Below are positions 10,472 through 22,286 of a stretch of DNA of 64,000 bases, one piece after another. The position numbers were made by a program, and so were the translations under genes. How positions within the stretch are numbered: position 1 is the stretch's first letter; each line of letters begins with the position of its first letter. The DNA lies in NCBI RefSeq assembly GCF_023516495.1, contig NZ_JAMGBC010000001.1, positions 248,001-312,000 on the forward strand. The letters run 5' to 3'. The DNA is from Sphingomonas anseongensis. Its GTDB lineage: Bacteria > Pseudomonadota > Alphaproteobacteria > Sphingomonadales > Sphingomonadaceae. Below the pieces are notes generated by a model. It saw only the letters and a list, made by a program, of their open reading frames with translations. It did no database searches and was not told the DNA's origin.

Positions 10472-10744
10472 ATGCCACAATATGTGATCGAGCGTGACAT
10501 GCCGGGTGTCGGGAAGCTCGGGGTACCCGATCTCAAGAACGCGTCCCAGACGAGCTGCAACGTGCTTCGTGACCTCGGCCCCACGATCCAGTGGGTCCAC
10601 AGCTATGTGACCGACGACAAGATCTACTGCGTCTACCGCGCTCCCAACGAGGAGATTATCCGCGAGCATGCGCAGCGCGGCGGCTTCCCCGCCAACAAGA
10701 TTTCCGAGGTCAGAAGCGTCATCGACCCGACGACGGCGGAATAA
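10472..10744 (+). CDS. DUF4242-family small protein
   Basis: This is a 90-residue soluble protein beginning MPQYVIERDMPGVGKL and containing CNVLRDLGPTIQWVHSYVTDDKIYCVYRAPNEE (residues 27-59), the typical DUF4242 ferredoxin-like layout; members are often annotated as nickel-binding, without strong functional evidence. A good ribosome-binding site (GGGAGGTG) precedes the ATG. It lies 6 nt after comEC and converges on the VOC gene with a single intervening base. Confidence 0.85.
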   Translation: MPQYVIERDMPGVGKLGVPDLKNASQTSCNVLRDLGPTIQWVHSYVTDDKIYCVYRAPNEEIIREHAQRGGFPANKISEVRSVIDPTTAE

Positions 10745-10745
10745 G

Positions 10746-11090
10746 CTAGAGCTCGCTCCACACGGCGAGCTCGCTTCCCGACGGATCGATAAAGTGAAAC
10801 CTCCGTCCGCCGGGAAAGGAGAAGATGGGCTTGGCTATCACTCCGCCGGCCTTGCTCACGGCGTCGAACACCGCCTCGAGGTCCGCGACCCGGATGACGG
10901 GCAGCGGTGCCGAGATCGAATCGTCCGGCTGGCCGTTCAGCCCGACGTCCACGTCGCCAGTGGTCGTCGCTGAATAATCCGGCCCGTAATCGGTGAAAGT
11001 CCAGCCGAACGCTTTCGAATAGAAAGCCCGGGTGAACTCGTGCGCGGTCGCGCTCGGAAGCTCGACATAGTCGATCCTGGGATCGGCCAT
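10746..11090 (-). CDS. VOC (glyoxalase/bleomycin-resistance fold) family protein
   Basis: This 114-residue protein has the paired beta-alpha-beta-beta-beta pattern of the vicinal oxygen chelate superfamily: IDYVELPSATAHEFTRAFYS at the start, an FGWTFTDYG segment, and the closing FHFIDPSGSELAVW. Members include glyoxalases, dioxygenases and antibiotic-binding proteins; the substrate cannot be told from sequence. It starts 2 nt after the lexA stop on the same strand, so it is probably transcribed with lexA and may be DNA-damage inducible, which is an inference from position. Confidence 0.85.
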   Translation of the reverse strand: MADPRIDYVELPSATAHEFTRAFYSKAFGWTFTDYGPDYSATTTGDVDVGLNGQPDDSISAPLPVIRVADLEAVFDAVSKAGGVIAKPIFSFPGGRRFHFIDPSGSELAVWSEL

Positions 11091-11092
11091 CG

Positions 11093-11740
11093 TCAGTAGC
11101 GCCGGATCAGGCCGCTCAGGCGTCCCTGGATCTGGACACGGCCCTCCTCGTAGCGCTGCGGCTCATAGCGCGAATTGGCGGGGTCCAGCCGGATCACCTG
11201 TCCTTCGCGCCGGTACGTCTTGAGCGTCGCTTCCTCATTGTCGATTAGGGCGACGACGATCTCCCCGTCGCGGGCGGTATCCACCTTCCTGATCAGCGCG
11301 AAATCTCCGTCGAGGATTCCCTCCTCAACCATCGAATCGCCCGAGACTTCGAGCGCGTAATGCTCGCCCGGCCCCAGAAGCGCAGCCGGAACCGCAAAGC
11401 CTTCGGTGCCCTGCAGGGCCTCGATCGGAGTGCCTGCCGCGATTCGTCCGTGCAGCGGGATTTCGATCGTGTCGTTCGCTGCCACCGGAGTGACCGGCCT
11501 CGGCGTCATAGGCGCCGGCGCACTCGACTCGGGGAGCTTCACCACCTCGAGAGCACGCGCCCGATTGGCTAGCCGCCGAATGAACCCGCGCTCCTCAAGA
11601 GCCGAAATAAGCCTGTGCACGCCGGACTTGGACTTGAGTGCGAGCGCCTCGCGCATCTCGTCGAAGCTCGGGCTGACGCCTGTTTCGCCAAGTCGCTGGT
11701 TGACGAAGAGGAGAAGCTCGCGTTGCTTTGCGGTCAGCAT
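11093..11740 (-). CDS. lexA: LexA SOS repressor
   Basis: This is the repressor of the SOS regulon, which self-cleaves when stimulated by RecA-ssDNA. The 215-residue protein begins [20 protein letters not shown] (N-terminal winged helix, with [20 protein letters not shown] as the recognition region). The C-terminal S24 peptidase domain has the cleavage site in IAAGTP (Ala-Gly), the nucleophile Ser in [10 protein letters not shown] and the general-base Lys in [10 protein letters not shown] chose ATG 11740 over two upstream ATGs because it matches the conserved family start. An alphaproteobacterial operator lies 21 nt upstream, so the gene is self-repressed. Confidence 0.96.
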   Translation of the reverse strand: MLTAKQRELLLFVNQRLGETGVSPSFDEMREALALKSKSGVHRLISALEERGFIRRLANRARALEVVKLPESSAPAPMTPRPVTPVAANDTIEIPLHGRIAAGTPIEALQGTEGFAVPAALLGPGEHYALEVSGDSMVEEGILDGDFALIRKVDTARDGEIVVALIDNEEATLKTYRREGQVIRLDPANSRYEPQRYEEGRVQIQGRLSGLIRRY

Positions 11741-11760
11741 TTCCGTGGCCCCCATAGCAT

Positions 11761-11775
11761 GAACAGACAGGGAAC
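11761..11775 (-). promoter_or_regulatory. LexA operator (alphaproteobacterial SOS box)
   Basis: On the lexA coding strand the sequence is GTTCCCTGTCTGTTC, an exact match to the alphaproteobacterial LexA site GTTC-N7-GTTC. It sits 21-35 nt upstream of the chosen lexA start. Its position indicates autoregulation of lexA and the VOC gene behind it. Confidence 0.88.
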
Positions 11776-11815
11776 GTGTAGGAAACAAATGCCTGCAGGT
11801 CAAGCGAGCTGAAGC

Positions 11816-13753
11816 TTAAAGCGAGCCCGCTGTGATCCGCTTCTTGGTCGCCTGGATCGCCGCTTGGTTCCGCTTGACCCCGACCGCGTTCTTGACTGCC
11901 GCCTGGAACTGCTGCGCATATTCCTGCGCCAAGGGCTGCGAGAATTCGTTCTGGACTTCGGTGATCAGCCCCGGCTGGCCGGTAGCGTTGCCGGGCACGA
12001 TCTTGTCGACCTTGACGACGAAGAAACCGCGGCCCTGCGGGTCTGCGCCGACCTTGGCCGTTCCCGACGCGCTGCTGAACAGCACCCGAAGCGGTGCAGG
12101 GACCTTGTCGCCAAGCTCGGACAGCTGGATCCGGCGGGCCCTCATCGGCTGGATGGCCGGAAGCGGCTTGCCTGCGGCCTTCACGGCTTCCGCAAGCGAT
12201 CCCTTGCCGCGCGCCTTGGCAGCTATCGAGTTCGCGACTGCCTTGGCCTGGGCGAGCGCTTGCCCGCGGATCCAGTCGGTCCTGACCCGGTCCTTGATCG
12301 ACGCCAGCGGCGCCGGCGCGCTCGACACGATCTGCGCCGGGGAAACCAGCGCAAAGCCCTTGTCGCCGGCGAGCTGCTCGACGACCGGATCGTCCGTCGC
12401 CGAAAGCTCGAAGCCGCTCTTGAGCACGGGCACGAGGTCCTCGGGGAACTTGTAGGCTGAGTCGCCGCGCTGGACTCCGCTCGCCGTGATCAGGGGGGTT
12501 ACCGTCACGGACAGATTCGCCGACTTTACGGTCTCGTCGAAGTTCGCCCCGTCGTCGATCTTGTCCTGCACCTTGTCGACCAGCGTCGCGAGCGCGTCGG
12601 CCCGCTTTTCGGCGTTCAGCTTCGCCGCGATCTCGTCGCTCGCCTGGGCCAGCGACTTGCCCGCCTGCGTCTGCGCGGATTCGATCTTGATCACGTGCCA
12701 GCCGAGCTCCGACTGGATCGGCCCGATAACCGTGCCGGTCTTGGCTGCAAATGCGGTCGCGGCGACCTTCGCTCCGGCGACGTCGGTGAACTGGTCGCGG
12801 GTCTGCGGGCCGAGCTGGACGTCCTGCGCCCCGAGCCCCGCCGGCTTCACCGCGTCGACGAAGCTTTGGCCGGAGCGCGCGCGCTGAGCGATTCCGGCGG
12901 CGACCTTCTGGTCCGGCACGACCGCCTGGTCGATCGCCCGAACGTCCTTAGCTCCGTAAACGTCCTGGTGAGCCTTGTAATACGCCTCGATCTCCTGGGG
13001 CGTAGCAGAGACACCGGCGAGCTGTTCCGGCCCGATCCTGGCGATCTTCAGCACCCTTTGTTCGGGGACCATGTAGCGCGCCCGGTTGGCGGAATAATAT
13101 TGCTGGAGCTGCGCGTCGCTCGGGTTGAGCCCTGCAGCGAACGCCTCGATCGGGATCAGCGCCACCTGGCCCTCCCGCTGCTCGAGAAGCATCGAAGCAT
13201 AAGGCGTGGCGACCCCGATCGGCACCCGGGCATTGTTCGCCACGGGCGTTACCAACAGCTGCTGAAGCAAGGTGCCGGAGATGATGTCGCGGACCTCCGC
13301 GTCGGTCAGATGCTCGCGGGCGAGGAAGGTCTGGTAGCCCTGGATGCTGACTTCGCCAGCAAGGCCGCGAACGCCCGGAAGCTGCGCGATCTCCTTGTCG
13401 ATCAGGCGCTTGGAAAGGACGAAGCCGTTCTTGGCGGCGAACGCCTGCAGCGACCGAAGCTCGATCAGGCTTTCGAGCAGCGGGTCGAAGTCGGCGGCGA
13501 GCTCCGGATAGCCGGCTTCAGGGTTCTGCTGCCGGACCTGGCCAAGGCGCCGCTGCATCGCCGAGCTCATGTCGCGATCGGTGACGCTGCGCGATCCCAC
13601 TCTTGCCAAGGTGTCACTGCTGAGCCCGCCGCCGCCCAGGCTAACGCTGCTGATATCCCCGGCGGCAAAGCCGATCAGGATCAGAAGGCCGACGATTCCG
13701 ATGATGGCGGTGCCAATCGTCGACTTGGACATGCTGCGGAAATATCTGAGCAT
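11816..13753 (-). CDS. PpiD/SurA-like membrane-anchored peptidyl-prolyl isomerase
   Basis: This 645-residue protein begins MLRYFRSMSKSTIGTAIIGI, a short cytosolic tail and one membrane anchor, which is the PpiD layout. A SurA-N-like helical region follows (SVTDRDMSSAMQRRLGQ), then a parvulin-type domain around residues 260-370 (ELGWHVIKIE near its end) and a long C-terminal helical region. PpiD-type proteins assist folding of proteins leaving the Sec translocon at the periplasmic face. An ATG four codons upstream (13765) is possible. It is divergent from tpiA with about 108 nt between starts. Confidence 0.88.
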   Translation of the reverse strand: MLRYFRSMSKSTIGTAIIGIVGLLILIGFAAGDISSVSLGGGGLSSDTLARVGSRSVTDRDMSSAMQRRLGQVRQQNPEAGYPELAADFDPLLESLIELRSLQAFAAKNGFVLSKRLIDKEIAQLPGVRGLAGEVSIQGYQTFLAREHLTDAEVRDIISGTLLQQLLVTPVANNARVPIGVATPYASMLLEQREGQVALIPIEAFAAGLNPSDAQLQQYYSANRARYMVPEQRVLKIARIGPEQLAGVSATPQEIEAYYKAHQDVYGAKDVRAIDQAVVPDQKVAAGIAQRARSGQSFVDAVKPAGLGAQDVQLGPQTRDQFTDVAGAKVAATAFAAKTGTVIGPIQSELGWHVIKIESAQTQAGKSLAQASDEIAAKLNAEKRADALATLVDKVQDKIDDGANFDETVKSANLSVTVTPLITASGVQRGDSAYKFPEDLVPVLKSGFELSATDDPVVEQLAGDKGFALVSPAQIVSSAPAPLASIKDRVRTDWIRGQALAQAKAVANSIAAKARGKGSLAEAVKAAGKPLPAIQPMRARRIQLSELGDKVPAPLRVLFSSASGTAKVGADPQGRGFFVVKVDKIVPGNATGQPGLITEVQNEFSQPLAQEYAQQFQAAVKNAVGVKRNQAAIQATKKRITAGSL

Positions 13754-13861
13754 AACGGTTGGCAACTCTCTGGAAAGAAGCGGTTGGCAGCCGCTTTACG
13801 GGTGGGCGCTTGCGCCTTCAAGCGGGGCGAGGCTACGGCACCGCGCAAGGAGAGGAAAGGC

Positions 13862-14611
13862 ATGGCACGGACCAAGCTCGTCGTTGGAAACTGGAAGATG
13901 TACGGCGTCGGAAGCGATATCGCGGAGATCGAGGCGATCGCCGCTTCTGCCAAAAAATTTCCCCAGGTTGAGACGGGCCTGTGCGTTCCGGCGACGCTGA
14001 TCGAGCGCGCGGTCCGCGCTGTCCCTGGCTTCCCCATCGGCGCCCAGGACGTGCATTTCGCGGAGAAGGGCGCCCACACGGGCTGCGTGGCCACCGCGAT
14101 GCTGGTGGACGCAGGTGCGACGATGGCGATCGTCGGCCACTCCGAACGCCGTGATGCGCAGCGTGAGACCGACGACGAGGTGCGGCAGAAGGCGTCCGCG
14201 GCGCTCGACGCCGGGCTTCTCACCATCCTGTGCGTCGGCGAATCCCTCACCGTCCGCGAGGCCGGCGATGCAGTGCCGAATGTCGAGCGCCAGCTGGACT
14301 CGTCGCTCCCGCGCGGCATCGACGTTTCAAAGCTCGCCCTTGCTTATGAACCCATCTGGGCGATCGGAACGGGACGGACCGCGACGGCAGCCGACATCGG
14401 CGAGATGCATTCGGCCCTGCGCCGCAGGCTTCGCGCCGCCTACGGTGACGCCGGAGACGAGATTCGGATCCTTTACGGAGGTTCGGTCAAGCCGATGAAC
14501 GCGGCCGAGATCTTCTCGGTGAAGGATGTGGACGGTGCTCTCGTCGGCGGAGCCAGCCTCAAGGCTGCGGATTTCGTTCCGATCATCGAAGCTGCGGCGT
14601 TGAAAGCCTGA
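13862..14611 (+). CDS. tpiA: Triosephosphate isomerase
   Basis: The enzyme interconverts dihydroxyacetone phosphate and glyceraldehyde 3-phosphate. It has 249 residues, the normal family length. Landmarks are the substrate Lys in VGNWKMYG, the electrophile His in IVGHSERR, the catalytic Glu in LAYEPIWAIGTG and the phosphate-binding LYGGSVKP. The ATG is preceded by AGGAGAGGAAAGG. The frame continues open upstream through the antisense of the foldase gene, but homology begins at MARTKLVVGNWKM. secG follows after 43 nt. Confidence 0.97.
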   Translation: MARTKLVVGNWKMYGVGSDIAEIEAIAASAKKFPQVETGLCVPATLIERAVRAVPGFPIGAQDVHFAEKGAHTGCVATAMLVDAGATMAIVGHSERRDAQRETDDEVRQKASAALDAGLLTILCVGESLTVREAGDAVPNVERQLDSSLPRGIDVSKLALAYEPIWAIGTGRTATAADIGEMHSALRRRLRAAYGDAGDEIRILYGGSVKPMNAAEIFSVKDVDGALVGGASLKAADFVPIIEAAALKA

Positions 14612-14654
14612 GCCTCACTCGCTAAGTCGCCGCGGCAACAGATAAGGCTTCCCG

Positions 14655-15035
14655 ATGCTCTTCACCTTCCTCCTGATCATCCAGACGATCGTCGCCGCCG
14701 CCCTCGTCGGCGTGATCCTCATGCAGCGCTCCGAAGGCGGGGGCCTCGGGGTGGGCGGAAGCTCGTCGGGTTTGATGACTGCTCGCGGAGCCGCGGACTT
14801 CCTCACCCGCTCCACCGCGGTCCTCGCCGCACTCTTCATCATCCTCGCGATCGCCCTCTCAGCCATCGCCGGTGTCAGCCGCAAGCCGGCGACGATCGAC
14901 ACGTCGCTCGTCAACCAGACCGCTCCGGCGGTCCCGGCCACAACCACTCCGGTTCCGACCCAGCAGCAGCCCGCGCAACAGCAGCCGGCGACCCCGACGA
15001 ATGACTCTGCGCCGGCGGTTCCGCTCGCCCAGTAG
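14655..15035 (+). CDS. secG: Preprotein translocase subunit SecG
   Basis: This 126-residue protein has the SecG layout: an N-terminal membrane helix (MLFTFLLIIQTIVAAALVGV), the conserved cytosolic loop ILMQRSEGGGLGVGGSSSGL, a second helix around residues 55-75, then a Pro/Gln/Thr-rich tail of about 45 residues. It joins SecYE to help drive protein export. The long PTQQQPAQQQP tail is a low-complexity extension common in alphaproteobacteria. Confidence 0.93.
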   Translation: MLFTFLLIIQTIVAAALVGVILMQRSEGGGLGVGGSSSGLMTARGAADFLTRSTAVLAALFIILAIALSAIAGVSRKPATIDTSLVNQTAPAVPATTTPVPTQQQPAQQQPATPTNDSAPAVPLAQ

Positions 15036-15084
15036 AAAACTTTTTTCGCTTAACGGGTTGCCCTTGGGGGCACTCGCCCCCTAA

Positions 15085-16728
<1,644 letters not shown>

Positions 16729-16748
16729 GCCTGGGCAGGTGGACCGGC

Positions 16749-16773
16749 GGAACAGCGCTGCCGTTGAACGGTT
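16749..16773 (+). promoter_or_regulatory. Putative EcfG (general stress) promoter
   Basis: GGAAC at 16749-16753, a 16-nt spacer and GGTT at 16770-16773 resemble the alphaproteobacterial EcfG promoter GGAAC-N16/17-CGTT, with one mismatch in the -10 element. It lies 39 nt upstream of the ATG of a small membrane protein of a stress-associated type. Similar sites occur upstream of 44133 and 59590 in this window. Confidence 0.5.
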
Positions 16774-16811
16774 ACGGCTTCGTTCCGAATTCCAGCCAAG
16801 AGGACCTACCC

Positions 16812-16961
16812 ATGCTTCTGACAATCGCCGTAATCCTGCTCATCTTGTGGGCATTGGGCTTCTTCGCCTTCCACGTCGCTGGCGGCCTCATCCACCTGCT
16901 TCTGATCATCGGCGTCATCGTTCTCATCTGGAACTTCGTCGCCGGCCGCCGCGCGGTCTAG
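16812..16961 (+). CDS. Lmo0937-family small membrane protein
   Basis: This is a 49-residue protein with two hydrophobic helices (MLLTIAVILLILWALGFFAF and a second helix HLLLIIGVIVLIWNF) separated by HVAGGLI, matching the lmo0937 family of tiny membrane proteins. The ATG at 16812 follows AGAGGACCTACCC. A longer in-frame start at 16764 would add 16 residues without a good ribosome-binding site. Function is unknown. The EcfG-like promoter upstream suggests general stress control. Confidence 0.8.
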   Translation: MLLTIAVILLILWALGFFAFHVAGGLIHLLLIIGVIVLIWNFVAGRRAV

Positions 16962-17004
16962 CCGTCGAATTGCCGCCGTTGCGGGGTCCGCTTCGGCTCC
17001 TTAA

Positions 17005-17979
<975 letters not shown>

Positions 17980-18082
17980 CTCTCCTGACCTCGCGCCGAA
18001 TAAAATTGCGCATCTTCAAAAACATGACATTCTCTGCGTGAGGAGCGCGTCCCCCGAAGGGGTTGCGAACGGGGGAAAATGG

Positions 18083-18553
18083 ATGCGCAACAAGCTCACG
18101 GTTCTTGCCGTTATTGCCGGGATCACGCTTGAGGGTTGCTCGTCCCGGCCGAGGGAATTCACTCCGACCCTCGCCGCGACTGCCGACCAGGCCGAGTTCG
18201 ACACGGCTTATTCGACTTGCCAGCAACTTTTCATCGCCGGAAAGCTGGATTCGAACGGACGCTCCGGCTCCGCAGGCGTGGGTGTCGCGGCAGGAGCCGC
18301 GACAGCGGCCGTTGGCACCACCACCGCTGCAGCTATCGGAGGCTACGCCGGGCTGGCAGCGATGAGTGCGACGATCGCCCTGCTCCCCTTCGCGATCCTC
18401 GGCGGCGCGTGGGGAATGTCGAAAATGAAGCGAGCGCAAAAGGAAGCCGCCGTGAAGCGAGCGATGGAAGGCTGCCTCGCGGAGCGGGGTTACACGGTGA
18501 CCGCTTGGCAAAAGGCGCCGAAAAAGCCGGCCGCCGCGACTGCCCTCGACTAG
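18083..18553 (+). CDS. Glycine-zipper-like lipoprotein
   Basis: I place the start at ATG 18083, after GGGGGAAAA, giving 156 residues. The N-terminus MRNKLTVLAVIAGITLEGC is a lipoprotein signal peptide with the acylated Cys in LEGC. Around residues 70-105 there is an Ala/Gly-rich hydrophobic stretch (GVGVAAGAATAAVGTTTAAA) resembling glycine-zipper membrane segments. Two further Cys (in STCQQL and EGCLAE) could pair. Function is unknown; an envelope role is likely from localisation. The 3' end converges on a 32-residue microprotein gene. Confidence 0.72.
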   Translation: MRNKLTVLAVIAGITLEGCSSRPREFTPTLAATADQAEFDTAYSTCQQLFIAGKLDSNGRSGSAGVGVAAGAATAAVGTTTAAAIGGYAGLAAMSATIALLPFAILGGAWGMSKMKRAQKEAAVKRAMEGCLAERGYTVTAWQKAPKKPAAATALD

Positions 18554-18570
18554 CCCTCGCTGCGCAGCGC

Positions 18571-18669
18571 CTAGAGGAAGGCGACCGCCAGGCCTGCGCC
18601 CACGACCAGCACTGTCAGGCAGAGACCGAAAGCGGCGTTGCGCCACCTGTCGCTAAAGGTTTCTTCCAT
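18571..18669 (-). CDS. 32-residue single-pass membrane microprotein (A)
   Basis: ATG at 18667-18669 is preceded by a very strong ribosome-binding site (GGGAGGAAAACC). The peptide has 32 residues: a polar start (MEETFSDRWRN) and one membrane helix ending LTVLVVGAGLAVAFL. It aligns without gaps to another 32-residue peptide encoded at 26729-26827: 15 of 32 positions are identical and 11 of the last 15 match, although helix composition contributes to this. I know no described family. It is too short for default gene callers. Confidence 0.6.
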   Translation of the reverse strand: MEETFSDRWRNAAFGLCLTVLVVGAGLAVAFL

Positions 18670-18918
18670 GGTTTTCCTCCCGTTAGTGCGGGTTGAATAT
18701 CATGGATAGCGCACCTCGCGCAGGTGAAATGCTGACATTGCAGGATGTTAGCGGCTCCGGTCGGAACCTTCAGGCGGCCCCGTGAATCCGGTCGCCGAGC
18801 CACTGGAACTGTACGCCGACGGCGCATCCGGCCGGACGCCGCGGGCGCGTTGGTTAACGAAAGAGTAGCACCTCGCGTCTATTCCGCACGGCAAGAGGAA
18901 TTGGGAGCGGGTCCGGCC

Positions 18919-20316
18919 ATGGCCACACAGGGGATCGAGGAAGTCACCGAAAACGCAATTCGCGCGGTTGCGCGGGACTGCGGTTCGTTGTCGATCGAAT
19001 GCAGCGACGTCGCCGGCTACGTTTCGGGTGTCGCTGGCCGGATCAGCGAAAACCTCAAGATGCTCGACCAGCTGGAGGAGGTGACGACCCGCCTTCTCGC
19101 CGACCAAGGGCGAGTATCGGATTCCACGGACGAAGCGCGGCTGCTCGCCGAGCAGGCCAAGGCCAAGCTCGAGTCCGGTCGCGATGCAATCGAAGGCACG
19201 ATCGGCGGCTTCAAGGGGCTGACCGACCTCATCGTGCAGCTGGGCGAGCGGATGGCCGGCTTCGCTTCGGCGATGGCGCAGGTCCAGACGGTCTCCTCGA
19301 CCATCGAAGCCATCGCCCGAAAGACCAACATGCTCGCCCTCAACGCGACCATCGAAGCCGCTCGCGCCGGAGATGCTGGCCGAAGCTTTGCGGTGGTCGC
19401 CGCCGAAGTGAAGAAACTCGCGCACGACACTCGCACCGCGACCAGCCAGATTGCCGCAACGATCGGCGAGCTGACCCGCGAGGCAGGCGCGGTCACGAGC
19501 GAGATCAAGACCGGTGTCGACCGCAGCCGCGAGGCGCAGAAGGGGTTCGGCCAGATCAGCGACACCGTGCGCGAAGTGAGCGAGATCGTCGGAATGGTCG
19601 ACCGCCAGACCGAAGGCATCGCCCATTCCACCAGCATGATCCAGACCAGCGTCGACCGGGTGAAGGCGGGCCTTACGGATTTTGCGGGCGACGCTCGCGA
19701 CAACGGCCAGGAGCTAGTCTCCGCCAAGGAGCGGCTGAAGCACCTCGAAAGCCTGTCCAACTCGATGCTGGACACGCTCGCCAATTCCGGCGCGGAGATC
19801 GACGACACGCCGTTCATCCTCAAGGCACAGGAGGCGATGCGCGCCATCCAGGCCGAGGTGGAGCGGGGAATCGCAGCCGGCGAGATCAGCGAGAGCGACG
19901 TCTTCGACCGCAACTACAAGCTGATCGAAGGCAGCAATCCGGCCCAGTACGACACCGGCTTTTGCGACTTCGCCGACAAGTACGTCCGGCCCATCCTCGA
20001 CCGCTTCAAGGCCACGGACAACAGGATCATCGGCTCCGCGATCACCGACGTGAACGGCTATCTTCCGACCCATCTGTCGGAGCGTTGTCACAAGCCGGGT
20101 CCCGATCCGGTATGGAACGACGCGCATTGCCGCAACAAGCGGATCTTCATGGACGAGACGACGCGCAACGCGATCAACTCGAACAAGCCGGCGATGCTCG
20201 CTACTTACAGGATGGAGCTGGGCGACAATTTCATTCCGGTGAAGAACGTCTTCGTGCCGGTGTGGTTTAACGGCCGTCGCTGGGGCAATTTCGAGCTGGC
20301 CTACCGCGACGAGTGA
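18919..20316 (+). CDS. Soluble methyl-accepting chemotaxis-type protein with C-terminal sensor region
   Basis: Starting at ATG 18919 (GGGAGCGGG upstream) the protein has 465 residues and no membrane segment. The first 300 residues are a coiled-coil signalling domain with the hairpin tip [20 protein letters not shown], which contacts CheA/CheW in chemoreceptors. The C-terminal about 130 residues ([48 protein letters not shown]) are the Cache/PAS-like region often found behind cytoplasmic alphaproteobacterial receptors. No other chemotaxis genes are nearby, so the input and output pathways are unknown. Confidence 0.85.
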   Translation: MATQGIEEVTENAIRAVARDCGSLSIECSDVAGYVSGVAGRISENLKMLDQLEEVTTRLLADQGRVSDSTDEARLLAEQAKAKLESGRDAIEGTIGGFKGLTDLIVQLGERMAGFASAMAQVQTVSSTIEAIARKTNMLALNATIEAARAGDAGRSFAVVAAEVKKLAHDTRTATSQIAATIGELTREAGAVTSEIKTGVDRSREAQKGFGQISDTVREVSEIVGMVDRQTEGIAHSTSMIQTSVDRVKAGLTDFAGDARDNGQELVSAKERLKHLESLSNSMLDTLANSGAEIDDTPFILKAQEAMRAIQAEVERGIAAGEISESDVFDRNYKLIEGSNPAQYDTGFCDFADKYVRPILDRFKATDNRIIGSAITDVNGYLPTHLSERCHKPGPDPVWNDAHCRNKRIFMDETTRNAINSNKPAMLATYRMELGDNFIPVKNVFVPVWFNGRRWGNFELAYRDE

Positions 20317-20393
20317 TCGTCTGCGGCCAGTCCGCGGGATTGGCGAAGCCGAGCAAGGTTGCAAAGTAGCGACCGTTCGTCTCACATGCCGGC

Positions 20394-21446
20394 GTGAGCT
20401 CCCGGCCCATAGCGACTGCGCAAATCCTGACCGGCGCCGCGGCCGCGATGGCGCTGCTTTATTTCCTCAGCGGAATCCTGATCCCGCTAGTCATCGCCTT
20501 CGTCCTGGTGGTGCTTGTCGACGCCGTCGTCGCCTTCATCAACAACCGCTGGCCGAAGGCGCCCAAATGGGTGGTCTCGGCGGCCGCCGGCCTGGTCGTG
20601 ATCCTGTCCGCCTCAGGGGGCATGTTCGTCCTCGCCCAAGGCGCGGTGCAGGTTGTGCAGAGTGGTCCGGCACTGGTGGAGCGCGTCGATTCCGTCGTTC
20701 TCAACGTCAGCAGCTCGGCCGGGCTCAACCGCCCGCTTCATGTCCAGTCGCTGATCGGCGACGTCAGCATCCCGCGAATCGCAGGCTATGTGCTGTCCGC
20801 GGTCCAGGGTGTTGCCGGCGCTGTCCTGCTGATCATCATCTACTTCGGGTTTATGGTCGCCGGCCGCCGAAGGATCAGGGACAAGATCGACGCGATCGCC
20901 GACACCTCCGCTAAGCGGCGGACGATCAAGGACATCCTGAAGCATATCGCCGCCGATATTCGCACCTACCTGTGGGTCCAGGCCGTGACGGGACTGATGG
21001 TTGCCCTCGCCGCCGCAGCGGTGATGCTCGCCGTCGGCCTGGACAACGTGCTTTTCTGGAGCGTGATCTTCTTCCTTCTCACCTTCATTCCGAACATCGG
21101 GGTCACGATCGGGTCCATCGCCCCGGCGCTGTTCGCGCTGCTTCAATTCGACACGATCTGGCAGGCGGTGGCGATCTTCGCCGTTATCCAGGTCGCCGCT
21201 TTCGTGGTCGGCAACCTCATCTATCCGCGAATGCAGGCGGATACGCAAAACATTGATCCCGTCACGACGATCGTCGCCTTGTCGCTTTGGACGTTCCTTT
21301 GGGGCATTCCCGGCGCATTCCTGGCGGTGCCGATGACCCTGATGCTGATGATGGCCTTCGCCCAGTTCGAAAGCACGCGCTGGGTCGCGGCCGCGCTGTC
21401 GAATGACGGCCGCCCGAATTTCCGTAAATCAGTCGGTGATCAGTAG
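20394..21446 (+). CDS. AI-2E family transporter
   Basis: This 350-residue membrane protein (GTG start) has the AI-2E/PerM family layout: N-terminal helices (LLYFLSGILIPLVIAFVLVV), a soluble coiled region, and C-terminal helices with the family signatures LTFIPNIGVTIGSIAPALFAL and GIPGAFLAVPMTLMLMMAFA. The family includes quorum-signal exporters and Na+/H+ antiporters; the substrate here is unknown. The 3' end overlaps the convergent gene at 21440 by 7 nt. Confidence 0.9.
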   Translation: MSSRPIATAQILTGAAAAMALLYFLSGILIPLVIAFVLVVLVDAVVAFINNRWPKAPKWVVSAAAGLVVILSASGGMFVLAQGAVQVVQSGPALVERVDSVVLNVSSSAGLNRPLHVQSLIGDVSIPRIAGYVLSAVQGVAGAVLLIIIYFGFMVAGRRRIRDKIDAIADTSAKRRTIKDILKHIAADIRTYLWVQAVTGLMVALAAAAVMLAVGLDNVLFWSVIFFLLTFIPNIGVTIGSIAPALFALLQFDTIWQAVAIFAVIQVAAFVVGNLIYPRMQADTQNIDPVTTIVALSLWTFLWGIPGAFLAVPMTLMLMMAFAQFESTRWVAAALSNDGRPNFRKSVGDQ

Positions 21447-22111
21447 TCGCCGCGGGCGGCTGCGCGAGCCTCGAGAAGGTCGAACAGTCCGCGGTTCTGC
21501 AGGAGCATCTGCTCTCCGCCAAAGCCGAGCGCTCGCTCGCTTGCGGGCGTGTCACACTCGCTCTCGATCACCGCCAAGATGGACGCTTCATCGGGAAGCG
21601 AAGGGGCGGGCGCCTCGATCCCGACCCGAATGGCAGCGCGGTCGAGCAGGCGGCGGATCGGCCACCAGTCGGAAACCAGCGCGGTTGCTGCTCCGAGAGC
21701 GCAGCCGCGGCGCTCCGACCTGGCGAGGATCTCGAGCGCATGGCGCTGGGCGAGAAGCGTGTTCTCGGTCTCGGCGGCGCCGGGCGTGCTCGGGATCGGG
21801 CCGACGGCGGCGGTCAGGCGCACCAGGTACAGCCGTTCGCGCTCGAAGGCATCGGCGGCGCGGACGAGCCAGCTCTGCGCCGGTCCTTTCGGCGCAAGTT
21901 CGAGCGCCTGCTCGATCAGGCCGGGATGATGGCCGTGAATGCTGCAGAGGAGATGTACGGAATCGGCGACGTCGCGCGGCGCGTTCGGACCGGAAGCTTC
22001 GATAAGCGCGGCAAGATGCGCATGACGCCCGCTGCCTTCGTCGGCGACGCGTGCCAGATGCGCTTCCGCGGCGCCTAGCGCCTTGCGGTCGACGAACTGA
22101 TTGATCGCCAT
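21440..22111 (-). CDS. Conserved hypothetical soluble protein
   Basis: A 223-residue protein, largely helical, with no signal peptide or membrane helix. It starts MAINQFVDRKALGAAEAHLA; a central region contains HLLCSIHGHHPGLIEQAL and a C-terminal region CALGAATALVSDWWPIRRLL. Many sphingomonads carry similar proteins, but I cannot assign a function. It converges on the AI-2E family gene with a 7-nt overlap, and a gene-poor 350-nt stretch lies behind its start. Confidence 0.7.
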   Translation of the reverse strand: MAINQFVDRKALGAAEAHLARVADEGSGRHAHLAALIEASGPNAPRDVADSVHLLCSIHGHHPGLIEQALELAPKGPAQSWLVRAADAFERERLYLVRLTAAVGPIPSTPGAAETENTLLAQRHALEILARSERRGCALGAATALVSDWWPIRRLLDRAAIRVGIEAPAPSLPDEASILAVIESECDTPASERALGFGGEQMLLQNRGLFDLLEARAAARGDY

Positions 22112-22286
22112 TCGCGTGTTTCCCTCCGTCCAGGCCTTGAACGGCTCTATGGGAAAGTCCGTAACGCAACGGCGTAAAGAGGAGGTTTATGGCGTCTTAG
22201 GGAATCGGTCACCGAGATTAAGATGCCTGAGGGGAAGCCGGAATTGTCCACAGGCTTATCCACCGATTCGCGCACTAATTTGTTGA

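Noticed and set aside
22189-22200. ATG with a perfect Shine-Dalgarno (GAGGAGG) upstream
   Set aside because: The frame closes after three codons (Met-Ala-Ser). It could be a leader peptide, but nothing downstream on that strand depends on it.
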